Made by a program: the position numbers and the translations under genes | In this document: piece after piece, positions 27,225 through 36,008 of the stretch | Layout of the letters: each line of letters starts with the position of its first letter | Position numbering within the stretch: the first letter of the stretch is position 1 | NCBI GenBank assembly: GCA_023401595.1 | Contig: JAEXDQ010000015.1 | Location: 1-64,000, forward strand | Source of the DNA: Spirochaetota bacterium | GTDB lineage: Bacteria; Spirochaetota; Spirochaetia; Sphaerochaetales; Sphaerochaetaceae | Direction of reading: 5' to 3' | DNA length: 64,000 bases | The notes under the pieces: model-generated | Database searches by the model: none | What the model saw: only the letters and a program-made list of their open reading frames with translations | Told to the model about the DNA's origin: nothing

Positions 27225-28136
27225 CTATTTCTCCGCTTCGTAATACACCCATTTCTTCTGGGTGAAGAAAATCAAGGCCGTCAGGGTGCCTACGACCACC
27301 ACCATGAACCAGGCCATGGCGCAGCCATAACCGAGTTTGTTGAACTTGAAGGAGTTCTGATACATGTACACGACGTAGAACAATGTACTGTTCAATGGTT
27401 TTCCTTCCGTGATGATGAAGCTCTGGGTGAACGCCATGAAGCCGTTGATCAGCTGGTTGATGAGGTTGAAGAAGATGGTCGGTGTCAGCATCGGCAGCGT
27501 GATCTTGGTGAATTTCGCCCATCCGCCGATACCGTCCACCGTAGCGGCTTCATACAGATGCACGGGAATCTGCTTCAGCCCCGCCAGAAAAATCAGCATC
27601 GAGGAGCCGAACTGCCATACAGCGAGAATGATCAGCGTCCAGATCGCGGTATCCACCCGCCCCAGCCACGCTACCTTGCTCTCTATACCGAGCAGTCCAA
27701 GCAATGCGTTGAAGATACCGTTGCTGGCGAACAGCCGTTTCCAAAGCAGCGCCACCGCGACGCTGGAGCCGATGATGGACGGCAGGTAGAAGACGGCCCG
27801 ATAGAAACCGGAGAACTTCGACGGCCGTACCAGAAGCATGGCGACCAACAGGGCCATCACCAATCGAAGCGGTACGGAGAAAACGACATAGTACATCGTC
27901 ACGCCGAACGTCTTCCAAAAAAGCTGGTCATGGAAAAACATATCCAGATAATTGCGTATGCCGATGAACGAGGGAGAAGTCAGGATATTGTACCGTGTGA
28001 ACGAAAAGACCAACGACATGAGCATCGGGAAGCTGATGAAAGCCACGAAACCGATTATGAATGGCAGGATACAAACGTATCCCGCCAGTCTTTCATCGGT
28101 AAGCTTCCTGATAAAACCTGTATGTGTTTTATTCAT
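27225..28136 (-). CDS. Sugar ABC transporter permease, MalF/LplB type
   Basis: 303 aa membrane protein starting with GYVCILPFIIGFVAFISFPMLMSLVF. The EAA loop is YEAATVDGIGGWAKFTKITLPM (about 218-239). It sits between the binding-protein gene and the second permease, with 19 and 3 nt gaps, so the three are co-transcribed. The partner ATPase must be encoded elsewhere. Confidence 0.93.
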   Translation of the reverse strand: MNKTHTGFIRKLTDERLAGYVCILPFIIGFVAFISFPMLMSLVFSFTRYNILTSPSFIGIRNYLDMFFHDQLFWKTFGVTMYYVVFSVPLRLVMALLVAMLLVRPSKFSGFYRAVFYLPSIIGSSVAVALLWKRLFASNGIFNALLGLLGIESKVAWLGRVDTAIWTLIILAVWQFGSSMLIFLAGLKQIPVHLYEAATVDGIGGWAKFTKITLPMLTPTIFFNLINQLINGFMAFTQSFIITEGKPLNSTLFYVVYMYQNSFKFNKLGYGCAMAWFMVVVVGTLTALIFFTQKKWVYYEAEK

Positions 28137-28155
28137 AAGCCAACCTTGTGTATCG

Positions 28156-29463
28156 TTATTTCGCGGCGTTGGCCAATATCGCTTGCGCCTGGGGCACGAA
28201 TTGGGCTGTAGCCTGCGCGGCGGTCATGTTGCCGTACCGGATGTTGTCCACATAGGTCAACAAAAGGGCCTCGACTTCGCTGAACCCGGGAGGATTGGGC
28301 GGATCGACGGGATTCGCGACCTTGTTCACCTCGGCGAGGTACCCATATGCGACAGAATCCACGGCGTTGACGTTCTGTTTGACCATGTCGGCGACTTCGC
28401 TGTTGGCAGGAACGCCACGTTCACCCATGAGGATGGCGTTCGCTTCCAGATCATTGACGAACCAGTCGATGAACGCCGCGGCGGCTTCCTTGTTCTTCGA
28501 GGTCTCTGCGACTGAATAGAACATGGTCGGCTTGACATACACGGGCTCCTGGGCCGCATTATCGAGTTTCGGATACATGCAGACACCCATCGGGCGATTA
28601 CCGCCGCAAGCGGCGTAGATCGCGGAGAAGCCATTGGACACGGTGAACTGATTCCAGGTCGTCAGGTCATTGATAGGCATCTGATCGACGACAAGAGTGT
28701 TCTTCTCCGCCAACAGTTCAGGAGAGACATGGAACGGCGCTTTGGAGAACTTTTCCACCAACTCGAAATGAGCCGCGGAGGAGGTCGCGTCGCCCTTGCT
28801 CAAATCGGAGAAAATCTCGGAACCGCAACCACGGGCCACATACAGGATCATGTTCATTCCGCTTTCCCAGAACATAGGTATGCCGGTCTTGTCGTAGATC
28901 GTCTGGCACAGGTCATAGAATTCCTGCACGGTCGGATTGATCGGCATGGAGACTCCCGCCTTGTCGATCACAGCCTGGTCGTACATCATCATGGGAGCGG
29001 TGCTTCCCAAAGCGATCGCATAGCAATTGCCACCGACAGAACCGCTCTGAATCACAGCATCGGCGATTTTTGATGAATCAATGGTACCGTCCTGCAAATA
29101 GGCGTTGAGATTCGCCAATTGGTTGCTGTTGGCATATTGCAGCAAGTAGGAATAGTCCATCTGGATGATGTCGGGCAGTCCTCCGCCGGCCGCCTGCGTC
29201 GCAAGCTTGTCCCAATAGCCGGACCAGTCAGTGAATTCCGCCTCGATCACTATGTCGGGGTTCTGCTGCATATACAGGTCGATGGCCTTCTGCGTCAAAT
29301 CATTGCGCAGCTGGTTTCCCCACCAGGAAAGTCTCAGGACTGTTTTTCCTGATTTTGCCGTGGCGGACGATGCTGCCTCCTTTTGCCCTGCGGCGAACAG
29401 ACCGCCACAGATCATCGCCACTACGAGCATCGACACGATCATCTTTGAAATTCCTTTTCTCAT
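28156..29463 (-). CDS. Sugar ABC transporter substrate-binding protein
   Basis: 435 aa family 1 extracellular solute-binding protein. The signal peptide (MIVSMLVVAMICGGLFAAG) ends in the FAAG-QKE pattern typical of spirochete binding proteins; VAMIC is a possible lipobox with Cys19. The mature part has TVLRLSWWGNQLRNDLTQKA (ligand-domain start) and the usual W-rich C-lobe. AAAAAGGAG precedes ATG 29463. It follows the GH105 gene by 24 nt and probably binds a short pectin-derived oligosaccharide. Confidence 0.92.
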   Translation of the reverse strand: MRKGISKMIVSMLVVAMICGGLFAAGQKEAASSATAKSGKTVLRLSWWGNQLRNDLTQKAIDLYMQQNPDIVIEAEFTDWSGYWDKLATQAAGGGLPDIIQMDYSYLLQYANSNQLANLNAYLQDGTIDSSKIADAVIQSGSVGGNCYAIALGSTAPMMMYDQAVIDKAGVSMPINPTVQEFYDLCQTIYDKTGIPMFWESGMNMILYVARGCGSEIFSDLSKGDATSSAAHFELVEKFSKAPFHVSPELLAEKNTLVVDQMPINDLTTWNQFTVSNGFSAIYAACGGNRPMGVCMYPKLDNAAQEPVYVKPTMFYSVAETSKNKEAAAAFIDWFVNDLEANAILMGERGVPANSEVADMVKQNVNAVDSVAYGYLAEVNKVANPVDPPNPPGFSEVEALLLTYVDNIRYGNMTAAQATAQFVPQAQAILANAAK

Positions 29464-29487
29464 ACGCTACTCCTTTTTGTTTCTTTA

Positions 29488-30612
29488 TCAGTCCAAAGCT
29501 TCCGCCAGCGCAATCAGTACGAGCGCCTGGCCATAAGCCATGGGCCGAATCATTATCTGTTGATAGAACTGGGAATCCATGCCGATCGCAGTCCCCGCGG
29601 AGACGTTTTCCACGGTTCCGTCATCAGCGATATTTTTACATATCGCTGAAATAGCCTTGTCCGCCACACTCTTGTAGGAATCATCTAAAATCCCCAGCCG
29701 GACACCCCGGTATATGCCCGCGGCGATACCCGCGGATCCTGAAACTTCTTCGTAGCTTGAGGGATCGTCAAGAACCGTCGTCCATAAGCCGGACTTGCGT
29801 TGAAGCTTCGCCAATGCGGATACCTGCGCCCTGTAGGTGTCTATCAGGAACTCCCGAACGCCTTTGTCCAACGGGAAAGCCCTGTCCTGGGCCAAGAATT
29901 CCGTGATGCCCAATGTGAACCAGGAATTGCCCCGGCACCAGAATATCTTCCCGAAATTATCATTGCGGATAAAGCTCCATCCATGATAGAACAAACCGTT
30001 CTCCTTTTCATAGAGATACTTGATGTGGAGCAATACTTGGTGAACCGTTTCCTGGACATACTCCGGCGCTTGGTTCCGTTGACCATAGGCGTTGAGGAAC
30101 AGTACCGCCATGAAAATCGTATCGATCCACAACTGACCGTCGTTCAGCCGGACCGCCTGGCGGTCCCCGATCGCGCTCGTCACATGCTGGAAGCCGTTCT
30201 CACGTGTCCTTGGAAGATTCTCCATGATCCATCTGGCTTGCGTTCCGCATTCCCTACGGTAGCCCTCGGAACCTGTCCGCTCGGCAAAATCCAACAGCGC
30301 GAGGAACGGGGCCGTAGTATTTACATTCCTGGACGGCAAACCGCTCTCAAAGTTCCTGTGATACCATGCCGCCAGAAATTCATCGTACCGATTGTCCTTG
30401 TAATAGTTCTGAAGCTTCGTCAGGCCGAACAGCCCCACCCCTTGGGGCCAATCCCATTCTTCGATGCCGAAGTCCCGTTCGACCTGGCCCTTCACATGGG
30501 AATCGGCGTCGGTGGCCTTGTCGTTTTCGTACTTGCCCCCGCCAAGGTGTATCAGCCGATCAACGACCAGCTCCACTTTTTCACACAGATATTTCTGCGT
30601 CAGTTCTTTCAT
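29488..30612 (-). CDS. GH105 unsaturated (rhamno)galacturonyl hydrolase, YteR-like
   Basis: 374 aa (alpha/alpha)6-barrel enzyme without signal peptide, so cytoplasmic. GH105 removes the 4,5-unsaturated uronic acid from oligosaccharides made by pectin or rhamnogalacturonan lyases. Seen: WDWPQGVGLFGL (about 53-64), RLNDGQLWIDTIFMAVLF (about 155-172; the Asp in this motif aligns with the catalytic Asp of YteR), and FWCRGNSWFTLGI (about 224-236). GH88 is the alternative family. It is second in the operon, between a Gfo/Idh oxidoreductase and the binding protein; no lyase is encoded in the window. Confidence 0.87.
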   Translation of the reverse strand: MKELTQKYLCEKVELVVDRLIHLGGGKYENDKATDADSHVKGQVERDFGIEEWDWPQGVGLFGLTKLQNYYKDNRYDEFLAAWYHRNFESGLPSRNVNTTAPFLALLDFAERTGSEGYRRECGTQARWIMENLPRTRENGFQHVTSAIGDRQAVRLNDGQLWIDTIFMAVLFLNAYGQRNQAPEYVQETVHQVLLHIKYLYEKENGLFYHGWSFIRNDNFGKIFWCRGNSWFTLGITEFLAQDRAFPLDKGVREFLIDTYRAQVSALAKLQRKSGLWTTVLDDPSSYEEVSGSAGIAAGIYRGVRLGILDDSYKSVADKAISAICKNIADDGTVENVSAGTAIGMDSQFYQQIMIRPMAYGQALVLIALAEALD

Positions 30613-30627
30613 ATGCGTTCCGTCCTG

Positions 30628-31605
30628 TTATTCTTGATATGTCGTTTTTCTCAAGGAGATGCACTCGGCGATTCGAACCGATTGCAAAGCGTATGACATC
30701 GATTCCTCAGGTTGCTTGCCAGAAGCCACGCAACAGAGGAAATGGTCGATCTCATGATGAAAACCGTTGATGATATAGTCTTCGGTACCATCTAGCTCCG
30801 CTCCGTCCTTGATGTAGAGCAACGAATTGTTCTCATTGCACTGAATCAGTCCGGGAACGTCGTCGCAGTCCCACATGGGCAGATGGGCGAAATAGGTCGC
30901 ATCGTCGCAAGTGACCATGATTCGTTCGTTGGTGGTACCGGAGCAGACAAGCATGGACGCCTGTCCCGTCACTCCGTTCTGAAATACATAGTCCATGAAA
31001 ATATTGCTCACTCCGCGACCATAGCGCGGCAGTTCCTGGTAGGAGAAATCGATGTGCCGGTATTCGCTTCCCGCCAGATACCGTACAAGATCGATACTGT
31101 GTATCGCCGTGGTATAGAAGGTATCCTCTATCCTGCGATAACGGGACATGAGCGAATGGACGCACTGGATGTTCCTGTTCCGTTCCGACAAATCCTGTTT
31201 CAGGTATTGGACGACCGGCATGAAATGACGGTTGAAAGCGATCTGATGCTGGATGGAGTTCCGCTCCAAGGCTTCGCATAGCCGCAGACCGTCCATGAAG
31301 GTCAACGCAGGAGGCTTCTCAATCATCATGGGCAACCGATAGGAGGCAAGGCGGATAGCGAGATCGGTGGTCACTGTCACGGGGGTAGCTACGAACAGGC
31401 AATCGGGTTTCACCGTGGATATCATTTCATCGACATCGGAAAAAATCCGGTTGAATCCATATTTCTGGGCGAAACCATGGGCTTTGGCCATATCAAGGTC
31501 ACAGCAGGACAGTGAACCGATCTTCCCGTCTTTCTGCAATTTCACGAAAGAAGGGCCGTAGTATCTGTTTACGATATCGCCACAACCGACCAATGCAATT
31601 TTCAC
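30628..31605 (-). CDS. Gfo/Idh/MocA-family oxidoreductase, first gene of the pectin operon
   Basis: 325 aa. The Rossmann start is KIALVGCGDIVNRYYGPSF and the signature MIEKPPALTF (about 93-102, EKP Lys). The start codon is GTG 31605 preceded by AAGGGG. It is only about 10% related by eye to the other oxidoreductase of this operon outside the motifs, so the pair probably does two different steps. It is followed by the GH105 gene after 15 nt. The likely role is redox conversion of a sugar or uronate released by GH105. Confidence 0.87.
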   Translation of the reverse strand: MKIALVGCGDIVNRYYGPSFVKLQKDGKIGSLSCCDLDMAKAHGFAQKYGFNRIFSDVDEMISTVKPDCLFVATPVTVTTDLAIRLASYRLPMMIEKPPALTFMDGLRLCEALERNSIQHQIAFNRHFMPVVQYLKQDLSERNRNIQCVHSLMSRYRRIEDTFYTTAIHSIDLVRYLAGSEYRHIDFSYQELPRYGRGVSNIFMDYVFQNGVTGQASMLVCSGTTNERIMVTCDDATYFAHLPMWDCDDVPGLIQCNENNSLLYIKDGAELDGTEDYIINGFHHEIDHFLCCVASGKQPEESMSYALQSVRIAECISLRKTTYQE

Positions 31606-31845
31606 GTTCTTATCCCCTTTTGCATTATGGTCAGTTGATTTTTTTAATCTGTAAATACAAAAAAACGTGTCTCGATGTTCAAAAAAACGTAAATTTCCGC
31701 AATATGGTCAACATATTCAACTGTTTATATAATAGAAAATTATATGTACATGAACATTTTATCGACCCTATCGACCGACATGTCATAGAATCATTTTCAG
31801 ACACCGGTTTTGTAGTCGGTTGTACTGCGGAACAGAAAACGCATC
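31606..31845 (-). promoter_or_regulatory. AT-rich upstream region of the pectin operon
   Basis: No gene is seen. Long A and T tracts (AAAAAAACG occurs twice near 31661-31690 on the plus strand) suggest a curved or upstream-activating region. Candidate -35 TTGAAC near 31674-31684 with a -10 such as TTGTAT about 17 nt on is weak. YesN binding sites would be expected here. Confidence 0.35.
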
Positions 31846-31885
31846 AGGACAAAAAGATTGCGCCTTCAGGAATAAAAGAAGGCGC
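31846..31885 (-). terminator. Intrinsic terminator of the TRAP/M81/DegT operon
   Basis: On the minus strand, GCGCCTTC (31885-31878) and GAAGGCGC (31867-31860) form an 8-bp stem with a 10-nt loop, followed by AATCTTTTT. It lies 16 nt beyond the DegT aminotransferase stop codon. Confidence 0.85.
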
Positions 31886-31900
31886 AAACAACGCTAAATG

Positions 31901-33091
31901 TTACCGATGATAATATGACAGCACCTTATGGATGGCGGTTGAAATGTCCTCTGCATGCCGACATGTCGTCTTTTCCGTCCAAGGAATGTATAGCATGGAA
32001 GCGCAAGCCTTGACCGCATTCGGACACTGATCGAAACGCACGTCGTATCGTTTTGCGACGACATCGTACATATACAATGGCTGGGGTAGATAACTGGGGG
32101 AACAATGTACGCCTTCCGCGGTAATCGCTTGAGCAAGAACTTTGTTGTCTACCTTGAACTGCTCCATATCCAACACCAAGTTGTATTCAAAGAACGTATG
32201 CGTCGCATCTTCGCTGTCGCCAGGAGGAATTGCTCCGGTAATATCCCTGAGCAATTCCGAAAGATACAAAGCCGACTTACGACGCTGTGCGACGAATTCG
32301 TTAAGATGGCTATATTGAACCAATCCTACCGCCGCCTGCAAATCAGTGAAATGGTAGTTCGGTGCAAGGAACAGATGATCACGGTACACTTCTCTCGGCC
32401 ATGCCTTGTCATGGCAGTGAATCAATTTGCGACCGCAAAGATAATCTTTCTTCGCCATGACCATGCCACCGTCTCCGGTCGTGATATGCTTGGATTGCTG
32501 AAAAGAATAACATGCCGCATCTCCAAATGTTCCCACAAGCCGTCCCTTGTAGGTCGAGGCATGAGCTTGGCAACAATCTTCGACTACATACAAATTGTGG
32601 CGGCGCGCTATTTCAACCACGGTATCAATTTCACAGGGATACCCAAAAAGATGCACGGGAAGAATCGCCCGCGTCCTGTCGGTCAGATGGTTTTCAATAT
32701 CGGACACATCGATGTTCTGGGTCACGGGATCGACATCAACGAATACAGGCGTGGCACCTTGCAGCATGACTCCAAGTACGGTCCCCATATCGGAAATTGC
32801 GGGAACCAAGACCTCATCGCCTGCACCCAAATCAAGAAAATTAATCGCAGTATGGAGCGCAGCGGTTCCTGAACTCACACAGACGGCGGTCTCCACCCCA
32901 TGATCCACGGCCCATTTATTCTGAAACTCTCGAATCTTAGGACCATTGAGGTACCCAAGCGTACCTGATTCGAGTACTTCCAATACTCCCTTCGCTTCTT
33001 CAAGTCCGAAAGTCCTTCCCGAATAGTTTTTGATGGAAGGAAGCTCATAGTCAACGGCGGGCTTTCCTCCGTTAATCGCTAGTTCAGACAT
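31901..33091 (-). CDS. DegT/DnrJ/EryC1/StrS-family PLP aminotransferase
   Basis: 396 aa. The start ELAINGGKPAV and the SSGTAALHTAINFLDLGAGDEVLVP segment (about residues 63-87) are typical of sugar aminotransferases and AHBA/inosose-type aminotransferases. VEDCCQAHAS (about 172-181) holds the PLP-ring Asp, and the Schiff-base Lys is in SFQQSKHITTGDGG (about 196-209). AGGAGGGGATT precedes ATG 33091. In most genomes this family builds amino sugars. Here it closes a catabolic-looking operon with a TRAP transporter and an M81 peptidase, so it may act on an imported amino compound. The substrate cannot be told. Confidence 0.88.
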   Translation of the reverse strand: MSELAINGGKPAVDYELPSIKNYSGRTFGLEEAKGVLEVLESGTLGYLNGPKIREFQNKWAVDHGVETAVCVSSGTAALHTAINFLDLGAGDEVLVPAISDMGTVLGVMLQGATPVFVDVDPVTQNIDVSDIENHLTDRTRAILPVHLFGYPCEIDTVVEIARRHNLYVVEDCCQAHASTYKGRLVGTFGDAACYSFQQSKHITTGDGGMVMAKKDYLCGRKLIHCHDKAWPREVYRDHLFLAPNYHFTDLQAAVGLVQYSHLNEFVAQRRKSALYLSELLRDITGAIPPGDSEDATHTFFEYNLVLDMEQFKVDNKVLAQAITAEGVHCSPSYLPQPLYMYDVVAKRYDVRFDQCPNAVKACASMLYIPWTEKTTCRHAEDISTAIHKVLSYYHR

Positions 33092-33204
33092 AATCCCCTC
33101 CTAATATGGTTTTGTCTATGATTTTTCATATTCAGTCCGGCAACAGTCTCAATGGAACTTCCAGCCAGACAGGTTACGAACGACATTGGAGCGAAGCAAC
33201 ATCG

Positions 33205-34470
33205 TTAGAGAAGCACACCAGGCAAGAAGGTGCTAATCTGCGGAATGAACGTGATGAACATCAGTACCAGAATCAAGACACCAAGAAATGGAAGCATACT
33301 CTTCGTGATGCGTTCAAAAGAAACGGATGTTGATTTCGCCAAAGTGAACAATACCAATCCGACAGGCGGCGTCAGTAGACCGATCATCATGTTCAGTATG
33401 AAAACAATGGCGAAATGGAATGGATCGATTCCATACATGACTGCAATCGGCATAAGGATTGGGCCCAGAATTGGAATCGCAGCAGAATTATCCATGAAGG
33501 TTCCGACAATTAACAACAGCACATTGGTCAGAATCAAAAACACATACTTGTTGTTTGAGATCCCAGTGAAAGCCATCGCCAATTCCTGGGGAAACTGCGC
33601 CCTGACCAGCACATAACCAAACAATGCGGAAGAAGCGATCAACGCCGAGACACTGACGGTTGTCTTGACAGTATTAATCAGCAACTGTGGAATATCTTTA
33701 AGCGAGATATCTTTGGTTGCGAAACCGATGACCAGACAATATACGACGGTAATAGCGGAAGTTTCCGTGGGTGTGAAGATTCCAGTGAAAATACCAAGCA
33801 GGATGATGACAGGGGTCAACAGCGGGAAGAACGCCTCTTTGAATGCCCTCCAAATTTGCGCAAGAGAAGTCTTCCTCCTCATACCCAGATGCCGTTTTTT
33901 GCAATAGAAATAGCAAAAAATACATAGCGCAATCGCCATCAATATACCCGGCACTACCCCAGCGACAAAGAGTTTACCAACGGAAAGGCCTGTCGAAACA
34001 GCAAAGACAATCGCAGGGACGCTCGGCGGAATGATAGGCCCGATAATCGATGAAGCTCCGGTGATGGCAAGGCTGAAATCTTCATCATACCCATTTTCAG
34101 TCATCGCTTTCACTTCGACAGCGCCCAGTCCACCGGCATCGGCGATGGCGGAACCGGACATACCTGCGAAAATAACACTTGCCATAACATTCGCATACGC
34201 AAGCCCACCGGTTCGATTACCGAGAATTGAATCGCAAAAAGAGAAGATTCTCCTCGTGATACCAGCTCCATTCATGACCTGTCCGGCCAAAACGAACAAC
34301 GGTATCGCAAGAAGAGGAAAGCTATTGACTCCGGCAATGAGTTTCTGGGCGACAACTTGCAAACCTATCCCATATTGCAGTAGATAGACCAATGACGGTA
34401 TCAGCAAACAATATAAAATTGGAACAGAAAACAAAATCAGGGCAAAAAAGAGGATAAAGAATAAAACCAT
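33205..34470 (-). CDS. dctM: TRAP transporter large permease (DctM)
   Basis: 421 aa, about 12 membrane helices, the ion-coupled transport subunit of a tripartite ATP-independent periplasmic transporter. Conserved: GMSGSAIADAGGLGAVEVKAM (about 122-142), TGASSIIGPIIPPSVPAIVF (about 152-171) and MGLLTPPVGLVLF (about 355-367). GAGGTGACGCC precedes ATG 34470. It lies 9 nt after dctQ. Confidence 0.94.
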   Translation of the reverse strand: MVLFFILFFALILFSVPILYCLLIPSLVYLLQYGIGLQVVAQKLIAGVNSFPLLAIPLFVLAGQVMNGAGITRRIFSFCDSILGNRTGGLAYANVMASVIFAGMSGSAIADAGGLGAVEVKAMTENGYDEDFSLAITGASSIIGPIIPPSVPAIVFAVSTGLSVGKLFVAGVVPGILMAIALCIFCYFYCKKRHLGMRRKTSLAQIWRAFKEAFFPLLTPVIILLGIFTGIFTPTETSAITVVYCLVIGFATKDISLKDIPQLLINTVKTTVSVSALIASSALFGYVLVRAQFPQELAMAFTGISNNKYVFLILTNVLLLIVGTFMDNSAAIPILGPILMPIAVMYGIDPFHFAIVFILNMMIGLLTPPVGLVLFTLAKSTSVSFERITKSMLPFLGVLILVLMFITFIPQISTFLPGVLL

Positions 34471-34479
34471 GGCGTCACC

Positions 34480-34953
34480 TCATCCCTTTTGACATGTCAG
34501 GAAATAGCTGACATCTGAAACCAAGCGGACTACATGTTGTACAACCGCCAGGGCAAACCCCAATGGAACCGAAAACGCAAGAACCGCCATAGACACGGGA
34601 AGCGCCGCGGATCTCATACCCATTTGCGATGCCAGATACTCAATTGATGATGGTAGTAAACAAAGGAACAAGACAATCGCAAGAATATTGATGATTATAC
34701 TGATTATCTTGTTAACGCTTTCAGGAAAATGCTGCACAAGCAACTGCATCGAGATGTTGTTGTCCTTCCTGACATTATAGCTCAAGCCGAGCATTGTCAT
34801 CCAAATGAACAGGTATCTGGCGACTTCTTCGCTCCAGACCAAAGGGGTGTTGAAGACGTATCTGCACACTACCTGCAGAATCAAAACAACGCACATGATT
34901 CCCAGAAGGGTCGCAAGAAACAATTCGTCTATTCTCTTGAGTATAGCTTTCAC
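34480..34953 (-). CDS. dctQ: TRAP transporter small permease (DctQ)
   Basis: 157 aa with four predicted membrane helices and the family's EEVARYLFIWMTMLG (about 42-56) and DNNISMQLL (about 65-73) motifs. The start is GTG 34953 with AGGAG 9 nt upstream. It partners dctM and dctP on either side. The gap to dctP is 62 nt. Confidence 0.92.
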   Translation of the reverse strand: MKAILKRIDELFLATLLGIMCVVLILQVVCRYVFNTPLVWSEEVARYLFIWMTMLGLSYNVRKDNNISMQLLVQHFPESVNKIISIIINILAIVLFLCLLPSSIEYLASQMGMRSAALPVSMAVLAFSVPLGFALAVVQHVVRLVSDVSYFLTCQKG

Positions 34954-35015
34954 AATGAGAAACTCCTATCGGATCTCCTTGCGGCGGAATCCGCCGCAAG
35001 GAGAAATGTTGCCAG

Positions 35016-36005
35016 TTAATGAATCGCTTGAATCTGTTCGTACAGTCCAGCACCCCACCGCGATTCATAATTTGTGACGACAGACTTGGCCAAAGCCTTG
35101 AAGGCATCAATGTTCGGTTCACAGACAGTCATGCCATAGTCACTCTGTAGTTTTTCCACTGTTTCATTTTCAAAATTGACAGATACGACACTTGCTTCCT
35201 GACAATACTTTCGTGCCATGTCGGACAGAATCTTCCTGTCGGTATCAGAAAGTCTCTGATAGAAATTTTCATTGCAGACGAGAAATACACACTGCGTTAC
35301 ATGCCCGGTCAAACTGATATATTTCTGTACTTCATAAAATTTCGCGCTCATGATTTGGGTCAGCGGATTCTCTTGACCATCGACCACCCCCTGCTGTAAC
35401 GCAAGATAGACTTCGGAGAAAGCCATTGGAGTCGGGCTAGCACCAAACTGTTTGAAATTCGCGATGCTCAATTCCTGGTCAGGGACACGGATTTTCAGCC
35501 CCTTGAGATCGGTCGGTTGATATACAGCCTTATTGGACGTAGTAATGAAACGTCGGCCGGCATACAAAGCTCCCAAGACTCGAATATTCTTCTGGGTAGC
35601 CAAATCATCGAACAGTTTCTTTCCAACCCCACTGTCCGATACTTTTTGCAACTGTTCATTACCGTCAATACAATACGGAGCGTCAAAAACCATGAGGGGA
35701 GCGTACATGGCGCCAATCTGCCCTCCTCCAACGATAGCCATTTGAACAGTTCCCGCCGCAATCGCATCAACAAGTTCTTTTTCAGAACCAAGGGTGGAAT
35801 TGTGATAGTTCGTCATTTTGAATTGAGGCGCCGCCGTATTCAGTTCTTTCATCATCTGATCCATGGCCAGAGCGAATATATGCTCATTGGCATAGACGGT
35901 CCCGACATCAAGCTTCACGACGCCACTTGTTTCCTGTGTCCCGTTCGCAAACACGAGGGTACAGGCGCACAATACACATAAACATACAGCCAAAAACTTT
36001 CTCAT
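35016..36005 (-). CDS. dctP: TRAP transporter substrate-binding protein (DctP)
   Basis: 329 aa. A signal peptide (FLAVCLCVLCACTLVFANG) is followed by the mature DctP fold. The conserved RVPDQELSIANFKQFGASPTPMAFSEVYLALQQGVVDGQENPL region (about 172-214) includes the Arg that binds a carboxylate in characterised DctP proteins. The ligand is therefore likely an organic acid or amino-acid-like anion. AAGGAG precedes ATG 36005, 3 nt after the M81 gene stop. Confidence 0.93.
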   Translation of the reverse strand: MRKFLAVCLCVLCACTLVFANGTQETSGVVKLDVGTVYANEHIFALAMDQMMKELNTAAPQFKMTNYHNSTLGSEKELVDAIAAGTVQMAIVGGGQIGAMYAPLMVFDAPYCIDGNEQLQKVSDSGVGKKLFDDLATQKNIRVLGALYAGRRFITTSNKAVYQPTDLKGLKIRVPDQELSIANFKQFGASPTPMAFSEVYLALQQGVVDGQENPLTQIMSAKFYEVQKYISLTGHVTQCVFLVCNENFYQRLSDTDRKILSDMARKYCQEASVVSVNFENETVEKLQSDYGMTVCEPNIDAFKALAKSVVTNYESRWGAGLYEQIQAIH

Positions 36006-36008
36006 ACG

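Noticed and set aside
26287..27522. A 411-residue minus-strand frame rich in His, Arg and Asp
   Set aside because: It overlaps two permease genes in another frame; composition is typical of an out-of-frame shadow.
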